NCBI GenBank assembly: GCA_026785965.1
Contig: JAJAYY010000207.1
Location: 1-6,059 of the forward strand
Reading direction: 5' to 3'
Source: Sphingomonas bacterium
Lineage (GTDB): Bacteria; Pseudomonadota; Alphaproteobacteria; Sphingomonadales; Sphingomonadaceae
Length of the DNA stretch: 6,059 bases
Below, in pieces: positions 1 through 6,059 of the stretch (within the stretch, counting starts at the first letter, position 1; each line of letters opens with the position of its first letter). A program made the translations under genes and the position numbers. The notes under the pieces are model-generated. The model made no database searches and had not been told where the DNA came from. It was given only the letters and a program-made list of their open reading frames with translations.

Positions 1-716
1 CGCTGATCCAATATTTCAAGGATGACGCGACCGCCTTCAACGCGCAAAAACGCGGCACGATCAACGGCAAGGGCGTGCTCAACAACCGCATCTCGGAGCA
101 TATCTTCGTCGCGCTCCAGACGATTGGCGTCCCGACCCATTTCATCCGCCGAATCAACATGCGCGAACAACTCATCCGCCAGGTTGAGATCATCCCGATC
201 GAGGTGGTGATCCGCAACGTCGCGGCGGGCTCGATCTCGAAGCGCCTCGGGATCGAGGAAGGCACCCAGCTGCCGCGTACGATCATCGAATATTATTACA
301 AGGACGACGCGCTGGGCGATCCGATGGTCGCCGATGAGCATATCGCCTGCTTCGGCTGGGCCAGCCAGGATGAGATGAACGACATCGCCGACATGGCGAT
401 CCGCGTGAACGACTTCCTGTGCGGGCTGTTCGCCGGAGTCGGCATCCGCCTGGTCGATTTCAAGCTCGAGTTCGGGCGGCTGTGGGAAAATGACTATGCG
501 CGGGTCATCCTGGCCGACGAGATTTCGCCCGATGGCTGCCGCTTGTGGGACATGAAGACCAACGAGAAGCTCGACAAGGACCGCTTCCGCCAGAGCTTGG
601 GCGGCGAGGCCGAAGCCTATCAGGAAGTCGCGCGCCGCTTGGGCTTGCTCCCCGAGGCAGGCGAGGAAACCCCCGTCCTCGATCTCGAAAGCCATCGCAA
701 GAAGCGGGGCAAGTAG
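1..716 (+). CDS. purC: Phosphoribosylaminoimidazole-succinocarboxamide synthase (SAICAR synthetase), 5' end missing
   Basis: PurC joins CAIR and aspartate using ATP to make SAICAR, a late step of cytosolic purine synthesis. The reading frame is already open at base 3, and 237 codons are visible before the TAG at 714-716. Family landmarks, counted from base 3, are the [10 protein letters not shown] segment (residues 68-77), the signature VDFKLEFG (151-158) and [12 protein letters not shown] (172-183), followed by [11 protein letters not shown] and a VARRLGL helix. The first visible residues ([18 protein letters not shown]) match the region shortly after the N-terminal nucleotide-binding strand, so I infer that only about 20-25 residues are missing; the start codon lies outside the window. 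The GTG at 75 is internal and not the true start. The C-terminus carries a short basic tail (SHRKKRGK). priA follows on the same strand, with a 31-bp gap from the purC stop to the chosen priA start. The family call is secure. Confidence 0.97.
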   Translation, partial: LIQYFKDDATAFNAQKRGTINGKGVLNNRISEHIFVALQTIGVPTHFIRRINMREQLIRQVEIIPIEVVIRNVAAGSISKRLGIEEGTQLPRTIIEYYYKDDALGDPMVADEHIACFGWASQDEMNDIADMAIRVNDFLCGLFAGVGIRLVDFKLEFGRLWENDYARVILADEISPDGCRLWDMKTNEKLDKDRFRQSLGGEAEAYQEVARRLGLLPEAGEETPVLDLESHRKKRGK

Positions 717-755
717 CACGCGCAGCTTGCCCGGGGGGCAAGCGAGCATGCTACT
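712..755 (+). promoter_or_regulatory. Imperfect 44-nt hairpin across the purC stop and priA start
   Basis: The arms read directly from the sequence. The inner stem is GCTTGCCC (725-732) with GGGCAAGC (736-743) around a GGG loop, 8 perfect pairs. The outer stem is AGTAGCA (712-718) with TGCTACT (749-755), 7 perfect pairs. Two more pairs (720-721 with 746-747) lie between them. It covers the purC TAG, the G-rich tract at 733-738 that is the best priA ribosome site, and the ATG at 748. No T-tract follows, so it is not a classical intrinsic terminator. It could limit priA translation or protect the purC 3' end; this role is inferred. Confidence 0.5.
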
Positions 756-2931
756 CGGTCTGATGTCTTTTCCCCGCGCCCGAGTGGTCACCCTCAACGC
801 CGCGCTCGGCCCGCTCGATTACCGCATCCCGGCGGGAATGAGCGTCGAGCCTGGAACAGTGGTGATCGCTCCCTTGGGACCACGCCAGTTGATCGGGGTG
901 GCGTGGGAAGCCGAGCGTCTGCCGACCGAGGAAGTCGGCGACAACCGCCTCCGTCCGCTAGCCGGGCTGGTCGATGTCCCGTCGATACCCGCCCCGCTGC
1001 GCCGCCTCGCCGAATGGACCGCCGACTATTATCTCTCGCCGCTGGCTGCCGTGTTGCGGATGATCCTGCCTTCCTCGTCGGCACTCGCCGGACCGCGCCA
1101 GATGATCGAATATCGCGTCACCGGCCTCGTCCCCGCCCGCCTAACCCCCCAGCGCGAGAAAGCGCTCGCCGCGCTCGACGGTCGCCAAGGCACGGTGCGC
1201 GAGCTCGCCGCTCATGCCGAAGTCAGCGATGCGGTCTTGCGCGGCCTGGTCAACCTTGGCGCAATCGAGCGGATCGAGGTCGACGGCGACGCACCTTTCC
1301 CCGAGCCTGACCCCGACTTCGCGCCGCCTGCGCTCAACCCCGAGCAGACCGCCGCTGCGGTGAGCCTCACTTCCGCGATCGGCCACGGGTTCGATCCCGT
1401 GCTGCTCGATGGAGTCACCGGATCGGGCAAGACCGAAGTCTATTTCGAGGCCATTGCCGAAGCGCTGCGCCGGGGCAAGCAGACGCTCGTCCTGCTGCCC
1501 GAGATCGCACTGACCGAGCCGTTCCTGACCCGCTTCACCGCGCGCTTCGGGTGTGAGCCGGTGGCGTGGCACAGCGATTTGCGTTCCTCGCAGCGTCGCC
1601 GCGCTTGGCGCGCGCTCGCCAGCGGCGAGGCCAAGGTCGTGGTCGGCGCGCGCTCGGCCTTGTTCCTGCCTTACGCCAACCTCGGGCTGATCGTTGTCGA
1701 CGAGGCGCATGAGCCGAGCTTCAAGCAGGAGCAAGGCGTTCAGTATCACGCCCGCGACGTCGCAGTGATGCGCGGCCATTTCGAAGCCATTCCGGTGATC
1801 CTGTCCTCGGCCACTCCGGCGATCGAGACCCGCCACATGGTCGAGATCGGACGCTACCGAGAATTGCTCCTTACCACCCGCCACGGCGCCGCGATCATGC
1901 CGACGATCGAGGCGCTCGACCTCACGCTCGACCCGCCCCCGCGCGGCCGCTGGCTGGCGCCCAAACTCGTCGCCGAGCTCAAATCCAATCTCGCCGCGGG
2001 CGAGCAGTCGTTGCTGTTCCTCAACCGCCGTGGCTTTGCCCCGCTCACGCTTTGCCGCACCTGCGGTCACCGCTTCCAGTGCCCCAATTGCACCGCGTGG
2101 ATGGTCGAGCACCGCCTGATGCATCGTCTCGCGTGCCACCATTGCGGCCACGTCATGCCTCCGCCGCGGCTGTGCCCTGAGTGCGGCGATGAAGACAGTC
2201 TCGTTGCTTGCGGCCCCGGGGTCGAGCGCATCGCCGACGAGGTCGCAGCGCTGTTCCCCGACGCCCGCACCGCGATCGTCACCAGCGACACGATCTGGTC
2301 TCCCGCGCGCGCCGCCGAGTTCGTTCGGGCGATGGACGCGCAGGAGATCGACATCGTCGTCGGCACCCAGCTCGTCACCAAGGGCTATCATTTCCCCAAT
2401 CTGACGCTGGTCGGGGTGGTCGATGCCGACCTTGGGCTTCAGGGCGGCGACCTGCGCGCTGCCGAGCGCAGCTTCCAGCAGATTCAGCAGGTCGCCGGTC
2501 GCGCCGGGCGCGGTGACAAGCCCGGGCGCGTGCTGGTCCAGACGCATGACCCCGATGCCGGGGTCATCGCCGCCTTGGTGTCGGGCGATATCCCCGGCTT
2601 CTATGCCGCCGAAACCGAGGCGCGGCGCGAAGCGGCAATGCCCCCGTTTGGCCGGCTCGCCGCAATCATCGTGTCGAGCGAGGACAAGGAGCAAGCCGAG
2701 GCCGTCGCGCGCCGCATCGGCCATGCCGCGCCAGAGATCGATCAATTGGCGGTATTCGGCCCCGCGCCCGCCCCGCTCGCGATGCTGCGTGGCCGCCACC
2801 GCCAGCGCTTGCTGGTCCATGCCGCGCGCAAGCTCGACGTTCAGGATGTCATCCGCGACTGGCTCGGCGCGCTCGACTGGCCGGCCAAGGTCCGCGTCGC
2901 GGTCGATGTCGATCCGTACAGCTTCCTCTAA
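748..2931 (+). CDS. priA: Replication restart helicase PriA (primosomal protein N')
   Basis: PriA recognises abandoned forks and D-loops, unwinds the lagging arm 3'-5' and starts reloading of DnaB. Residues are numbered from the ATG at 748 (727 aa; E. coli PriA is 732). The N-terminal DNA-binding domain begins RARVVTLNAALGPLDYRIP. Walker A is GVTGSGKTEVY (222-232), DEAH is at 318-321, and SSATPAIET follows. Eight zinc-binding cysteines lie in four pairs inserted in the second helicase lobe (436/439, 445/448, 463/466, 476/479). Helicase motifs V and VI are VGTQLVTKGYHFPNL (538-552) and QQVAGRAGRG (580-589). The protein ends with the typical VDVDPYSFL. No key residue is missing. The start is uncertain: ATG 748 has a GGGGGG tract 9 nt upstream, ATG 763 has no clear ribosome site, and TTG 727 lies inside the hairpin stem. 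It may be co-transcribed with purC. The long open frames on the opposite strand here are GC-driven shadows. Confidence 0.97.
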   Translation: MLLGLMSFPRARVVTLNAALGPLDYRIPAGMSVEPGTVVIAPLGPRQLIGVAWEAERLPTEEVGDNRLRPLAGLVDVPSIPAPLRRLAEWTADYYLSPLAAVLRMILPSSSALAGPRQMIEYRVTGLVPARLTPQREKALAALDGRQGTVRELAAHAEVSDAVLRGLVNLGAIERIEVDGDAPFPEPDPDFAPPALNPEQTAAAVSLTSAIGHGFDPVLLDGVTGSGKTEVYFEAIAEALRRGKQTLVLLPEIALTEPFLTRFTARFGCEPVAWHSDLRSSQRRRAWRALASGEAKVVVGARSALFLPYANLGLIVVDEAHEPSFKQEQGVQYHARDVAVMRGHFEAIPVILSSATPAIETRHMVEIGRYRELLLTTRHGAAIMPTIEALDLTLDPPPRGRWLAPKLVAELKSNLAAGEQSLLFLNRRGFAPLTLCRTCGHRFQCPNCTAWMVEHRLMHRLACHHCGHVMPPPRLCPECGDEDSLVACGPGVERIADEVAALFPDARTAIVTSDTIWSPARAAEFVRAMDAQEIDIVVGTQLVTKGYHFPNLTLVGVVDADLGLQGGDLRAAERSFQQIQQVAGRAGRGDKPGRVLVQTHDPDAGVIAALVSGDIPGFYAAETEARREAAMPPFGRLAAIIVSSEDKEQAEAVARRIGHAAPEIDQLAVFGPAPAPLAMLRGRHRQRLLVHAARKLDVQDVIRDWLGALDWPAKVRVAVDVDPYSFL

Positions 2932-2934
2932 GCG

Positions 2935-3861
2935 CTAACCCGTCACTTGCGCCGGATCGAGCGCGGGTTCAGCCGCCAGTCGCCGCCGCACCCACCACGG
3001 CCGCACGACATGGCCGCGGCGCACTGCAAGCACCACCAACCACACCCCAGCCGCAGTCGCGAGCACCATCGCGATGAGCGACGCCTCGAGCCCGAATGAG
3101 CCCCCCGACAGCAATTCGGGGCCGGACAGCTTGGCGGTGACCAGGCCCTGCTGGTCAATACCTGAGACCGGGACGTCGAAAATCCCGCCCTGGGTGAAAT
3201 TCCACGCCGCATGCAGCCCCATCGGCATCCACAGCGAACGCGTCAGCATGTAAGCGCCGCCGAGCAAGATCCCGGCCTCGATCGCGATCGCGAACGACGA
3301 CAAAGCGGTGGCGTTGGGGTTCATGATGTGACCCAGCCCAAACAGCGCCGAGGTCAGCGCCAGCGCGAACCAGCTTCCGCCGAACGCCTCAAGGTGGCGG
3401 AACAGGATCCCGCGGAACAGCAATTCTTCCATGAAGGCGGGCATGATCGCCATCACGATCAGCGACGACCACAAAGCGGCGATCCCGCCCTCGCCAACGA
3501 TATTGTAGACGTCGAGCAAACCGGCGACTCCGACAACCAACGAGAATAGGATAAATCCGAACAATAGCCCGAAACCGAGCCCCTTGGCGGCGCCGGCGGC
3601 GGGAAGATCGTCGCGCGGTTCATCACCCAATTTGCGGATTGCGAGCTTGTAGACCAACGTGACGACGAGGATCGCCAGCGCCGACTTGATCGCGGTCGCG
3701 GCAAGCTTGTCCATCGGCGGCAACAGCCTGGCGATCAATGTGACCAGCGCAGTGGCGCCAATAAACAACGCGACGGCAAGCAGCATGCTGACCAGCGGAA
3801 AATCGGCGATACGCTTCCACAACGGCCGCAGCGCGGTGCTCTCGACCATGACGTCCTGCAT
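2935..3861 (-). CDS. CPBP-family (Abi/Rce1-like) intramembrane glutamic metalloprotease
   Basis: A 308-aa inner-membrane protein with about seven or eight hydrophobic segments, roughly residues 21-47, 54-75, 93-117, 126-143, 163-181, 187-208, 213-225 and 259-281. The CPBP motifs are all present: EELLFR (Glu145, Glu146, Arg150), FGLGH (His178) and HAAWN (His217, Asn221). In Rce1-type enzymes these residues form the active site inside the membrane, so the protein looks catalytically competent. Family members process prenylated proteins in eukaryotes, and in bacteria have been linked to bacteriocin immunity or remain unassigned; the substrate here cannot be told. A clear ribosome site (AAGGGGG, 3874-3868) lies 6 nt before the ATG at 3861, which fixes the start. 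The C-terminus is basic and probably cytoplasmic. ada lies 75 bp upstream on the same strand. The TAG stop is 3 bp from the convergent priA stop. Confidence 0.93.
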   Translation of the reverse strand: MQDVMVESTALRPLWKRIADFPLVSMLLAVALFIGATALVTLIARLLPPMDKLAATAIKSALAILVVTLVYKLAIRKLGDEPRDDLPAAGAAKGLGFGLLFGFILFSLVVGVAGLLDVYNIVGEGGIAALWSSLIVMAIMPAFMEELLFRGILFRHLEAFGGSWFALALTSALFGLGHIMNPNATALSSFAIAIEAGILLGGAYMLTRSLWMPMGLHAAWNFTQGGIFDVPVSGIDQQGLVTAKLSGPELLSGGSFGLEASLIAMVLATAAGVWLVVLAVRRGHVVRPWWVRRRLAAEPALDPAQVTG

Positions 3862-3875
3862 TGAATTCCCCCTTC

Positions 3876-3898
3876 GATCGACCCGCCATCGGGCGATC
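3876..3898 (-). promoter_or_regulatory. Hairpin just upstream of the CPBP gene ribosome site
   Basis: GATCG-a-CCCG (3876-3885) pairs with CGGGCGATC (3890-3898) around a CCAT loop, giving nine pairs with one bulged base. On the minus-strand transcript it ends one base before the AAGGGGG ribosome site of the CPBP gene. No T-tract follows, so it is unlikely to be an intrinsic terminator between ada and the CPBP gene. It may be a processing or translation-modulating structure, or a chance fold in GC-rich DNA. Confidence 0.3.
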
Positions 3899-3936
3899 CA
3901 TTGGGGACGGCTATAGCCAATCGACCAACGACGCTA

Positions 3937-4992
3937 CTAATCGCCCAAGGGCAGCAGCGGCGCGGGTTCGCTTATTCCTTCGGCGGCAAGCAGTTTCACC
4001 TTGTTCGGCAGCCCGCCGCCATAGCCGCCAAGGCTGCCGTCGGACCGGATCACGCGGTGGCACGGGACCAGCACCGCGACCGGGTTGGAGCCGTTGGCGG
4101 TGCCGACCGCGCGCACCGCGCCAGGCGATCCGACTGCGGCGGCGATGTCGCCGTAGCTGCGCGTCTGCCCAAGCGGAATCTTGCGCAATTCGGCCCACAC
4201 TTTTTCCTGGAACGCGGTGCCGCGCACGTCGAGCGGCAGCTGGTGATCGCTCGGACGCTCGATCTGCGACAACGCCGCCTCGACCCATGGCACGATGGTC
4301 CCGTCGTCGGCGCGAATGTCGGCGTGGGGGAATCTGGCTTGAAGCGCCGCCTCATCCTCGCCAAAGGTCAGCCGGCAGATGCCTTTCTGCGTCGCCGCGA
4401 TCAGCAGCGGCCCGAGCGGGCTGTCGGCGACGACGAAGCGGATCGTCTCGCCGCGCCCGCCGTCGCGCCACACCGACGGAGTCATCCCGAGCCGCGCTCC
4501 GGCGTCGGCGTAGAACCGGCTCGGCGCACTGAAGCCGGCATCGTAAATCGCATCGGTCACTGGCTTGTCCTCTTGGAGATGAGCCTCGGCGCGGCGGGCG
4601 CGAACCGCTCGGGCATAGGCAGCGGGCGACACCCCGGTGTCGCGGGTGAACAGCCGTTGGAAATGATGCGGGGCGTAGCCGACTTCCGCCGCCAGCGCGG
4701 CCAACCGCACCGGCTCCTTGGCGGCTTCGATCAGCCCGACCGCCTTGGCCACTGCCTGTCGGTCGCGCCCCACTTTGTCGGGGCGGCAGCGGAGGCAGGC
4801 TCGATAGCCGGCGGCTCGCGCTTCGGCCGGCGTGGTGAAAAATTCGACATTCTCGCGTTTGGGGTGGCGCGCGGGGCAGCTTGGCTTGCAATAGATGCGC
4901 GTAGTCATGACGGCGCCGACGAACAGCCCGTCCCGCGCCCGGTCGCGGGCGTCGCAGGCGTTGCAGGCGGATTCAGGATCGGGGCGGGTCAT
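3937..4992 (-). CDS. ada: Ada: methyl-phosphotriester sensor, AraC-type regulator and O6-methylguanine-DNA methyltransferase
   Basis: Ada removes methyl groups from DNA phosphotriesters and from O6-methylguanine, transferring them irreversibly to its own cysteines. Once methylated at the N-terminus it activates the adaptive response genes. The protein is 351 aa (E. coli Ada, 354). The N-terminal zinc domain has Cys35, Cys39, Cys66 and Cys69 in the pattern YCKPSC...CLRC, with Cys35 matching E. coli acceptor Cys38. An AraC-type helix-turn-helix pair spans about 84-177 (VRLAALAAEVGYAPHHFQRLF, then ITDAGFS-like VTDAIYDAGFSAPSRFYADA). The methyltransferase domain runs from about 185 to 340, with the active site PCHRV (Cys311, as E. 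coli Cys321). The methionine at 29 lies inside the zinc domain, so the ATG at 4992 is chosen, though no good ribosome site precedes it. No alkB or alkA gene is adjacent within this window. The 386-aa frame on the opposite strand is a shadow. Confidence 0.97.
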   Translation of the reverse strand: MTRPDPESACNACDARDRARDGLFVGAVMTTRIYCKPSCPARHPKRENVEFFTTPAEARAAGYRACLRCRPDKVGRDRQAVAKAVGLIEAAKEPVRLAALAAEVGYAPHHFQRLFTRDTGVSPAAYARAVRARRAEAHLQEDKPVTDAIYDAGFSAPSRFYADAGARLGMTPSVWRDGGRGETIRFVVADSPLGPLLIAATQKGICRLTFGEDEAALQARFPHADIRADDGTIVPWVEAALSQIERPSDHQLPLDVRGTAFQEKVWAELRKIPLGQTRSYGDIAAAVGSPGAVRAVGTANGSNPVAVLVPCHRVIRSDGSLGGYGGGLPNKVKLLAAEGISEPAPLLPLGD

Positions 4993-5063
4993 GGGGGAGT
5001 GATAGAAGGCTTAAGCGCGCCGTGCATCCCGCGCCTTGCGGCCAAAGCGAGGACGCGATGATT

Positions 5064-5109
5064 GGGTCATTCCGCGAAGGCGAACTCGCTTGCGCCTCGG
5101 GAATGACCC
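5064..5109. repeat. REP-like palindromic element
   Basis: A perfect 10-bp inverted repeat, GGGTCATTCC (5064-5073) and GGAATGACCC (5100-5109), encloses a second stem AGGCG/CGCCT (5078-5082 with 5093-5097) and a 10-base loop. Three further outer pairs are possible if two G-U pairs are allowed. The GTCATTCC(C)GCGAAGGCG core closely resembles the short palindromic repeats scattered between genes in many Proteobacteria, including sphingomonads. That likeness is from memory. Only one copy is in this window, so its repeat status is inferred. Confidence 0.55.
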
Positions 5110-5207
5110 GGTTGAGCCTCGAAACCGACAACAGCGCGTTGTTCGCCGCCGCCAATCGTCTCTACCAACGCGACGGTTTCACGCCCTGTGGCCCGTTCGG
5201 TGGCTAA
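5100..5207 (+). pseudogene. Remnant of a GNAT-family N-acetyltransferase (C-terminal fragment)
   Basis: The + frame ending at TAA 5205-5207 encodes RLSLETDNS, then LFAAANRLYQRDGFTPCGPFGG. This matches the last part of the acetyl-CoA-binding fold of a GNAT acetyltransferase group whose members read LSLETG...F..AR.LY...GF..CGPF. Only about 35 residues of an expected 150-170 remain. The upstream part of the fold, with the Q/RxxGxG/A acetyl-CoA loop, is absent, and the fragment stops just before the usual tail after CGPF. Upstream codons in the same frame (from ATG 5022) do not resemble the family and run through the REP-like palindrome. It is therefore most likely a dead fragment truncated at both ends. 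A tiny expressed protein cannot be excluded but lacks support. Confidence 0.6.
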
Positions 5208-5221
5208 TGCAAGACGCCATT

Positions 5222-5257
5222 CACACCGTTTCACACCCGCGATATCTGATCCACACC
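5222..5257 (+). repeat. Three helically phased CACACC direct repeats upstream of the atp operon
   Basis: CACACC occurs at 5222-5227, 5232-5237 and 5252-5257. The spacings are 10 and 20 bp, which puts all three on the same face of the helix. The first two share the longer unit TTCACACC. The third lies within TGATCCACA (5247-5255), one mismatch from the classical DnaA box TTATCCACA. They sit about 125-160 bp upstream of the atpH start and just upstream of a possible TTGCAT -35 element (5268-5273). A role as an activator or repressor site is inferred from position and phasing only. Confidence 0.4.
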
Positions 5258-5267
5258 CAGACCCGCC

Positions 5268-5296
5268 TTGCATCGCGCAGCGCCTCTTGCTAGGGG
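5268..5296 (+). promoter_or_regulatory. Possible promoter of the atp operon
   Basis: TTGCAT (5268-5273) is a fair -35 element. The -10 region 16-17 bp downstream is poor (CTAGGG or TAGGGG at 5290-5296), so this is only a suggestion. If correct, transcription would begin near 5303, which would leave the 5' arm of the following hairpin out of the transcript. A promoter somewhere between 5208 and 5370 is expected because atpH heads a divergent unit relative to ada. Confidence 0.2.
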
Positions 5297-5327
5297 CGCG
5301 CCAACCCATGGGGGGCGCGCGGTTTTT
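5296..5327 (+). terminator. Intrinsic terminator or attenuator-like hairpin ahead of atpH
   Basis: GCGCGCC (5296-5302) pairs perfectly with GGCGCGC (5314-5320) around an 11-base loop. GG and five T's (5323-5327) follow, which is the classical layout of a rho-independent terminator on the + strand. It may be the terminator left behind by the lost acetyltransferase gene 90 bp upstream, or an attenuator in the atp leader. The loop contains an ATG (5308) in frame with atpH. The T-tract is short, so strength is uncertain. Confidence 0.5.
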
Positions 5328-5382
5328 CGCCGAAGCGTCCATTCCCGCCTGGGGCAATATCCTAGTCTGGAGCTTCGAGCAC

Positions 5383-6059
<677 letters not shown>

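Noticed and set aside
1141..2820. Very long open frame (559 codons) on the minus strand opposite priA
   Set aside because: Its translation shows no family motif and low-complexity Arg/Gly/Ala composition. It mirrors the codon structure of the unmistakable priA, as expected for antisense frames in GC-rich DNA.
2937..2969. AACCCG/CGGGTT inverted repeat as a terminator for priA
   Set aside because: The stem has only 6 pairs with a 21-base loop, lies inside the CPBP coding region and has no T-tract.
3909..3918. Perfect palindrome GGCTATAGCC between ada and the CPBP gene as an operator or -10 element
   Set aside because: It contains a TATA-like core, but no -35 element lies at 16-18 bp, and a single 10-bp palindrome is too little to call.
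5035..5060. AAAGCGAG near the ada start as an Ada-binding box
   Set aside because: It matches only part of the E. coli box AAAGCGCA, and no matching AAT/GCAA half-site or promoter lies in the right place.
3901..5061. 386-codon + strand frame opposite ada
   Set aside because: It is exactly antisense to a complete Ada with all catalytic cysteines, and its product resembles no known protein.
5022..5099. Start of a small + strand gene from ATG 5022 running into the acetyltransferase fragment
   Set aside because: No ribosome site, no resemblance to the family before 5100, and much of it is the REP-like palindrome.
5220..5260. Replication origin suggested by a DnaA-like box
   Set aside because: Only one near-match box, no AT-rich unwinding region and no origin-linked genes are present.

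Overview
This is a GC-rich window whose gene content and protein sequences point to an alphaproteobacterium, most likely a sphingomonad. The reasons are the style of the PurC and AtpA sequences and an atpH-atpA pair with no F0 genes directly in front of it, the split F1 operon layout usual in Alphaproteobacteria. The assignment rests on recognition, not on a search.

Layout. Bases 1-716 (+) are the 3' part of purC (SAICAR synthetase, purine synthesis). It is followed 31 bp later by a complete priA (748-2931, +), the helicase that restarts collapsed replication forks. The purC/priA gap is almost entirely filled by a strong imperfect hairpin (712-755) that covers the purC stop codon and the likely priA ribosome site and start. 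priA ends 3 bp from the convergent end of a membrane-embedded CPBP (Abi/Rce1-type) protease gene (2935-3861, -). Upstream of that on the same strand is ada (3937-4992, -), a complete sensor, regulator and O6-methylguanine methyltransferase with all its key cysteines. The two minus-strand genes are 75 bp apart and may be co-transcribed.

Bases 4993-5382, between the divergent ada and atpH, hold no intact gene but are not empty. They contain a REP-like palindrome (5064-5109), a fragment of a GNAT acetyltransferase gene truncated at both ends (about 5100-5207), three helically phased CACACC repeats (5222-5257), and a GC hairpin with a T-tract (5296-5327) that looks like an intrinsic terminator or attenuator ahead of the ATP synthase operon. 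From 5383 to the end are atpH (F1 delta subunit, GTG start) and the first 40 codons of atpA (F1 alpha subunit).

How it fits together. purC, priA and atpHA are housekeeping genes on the + strand. The ada/CPBP pair, the REP-like palindrome and the GNAT remnant look like a more changeable insert between priA and the atp operon. I see no phage, CRISPR, transposase, tRNA or rRNA gene, and no convincing new biological system. The most interesting signals are non-coding: the hairpin over the priA start, the palindrome touching the end of the gene remnant, and the terminator-like structure and phased repeats in the atp leader.
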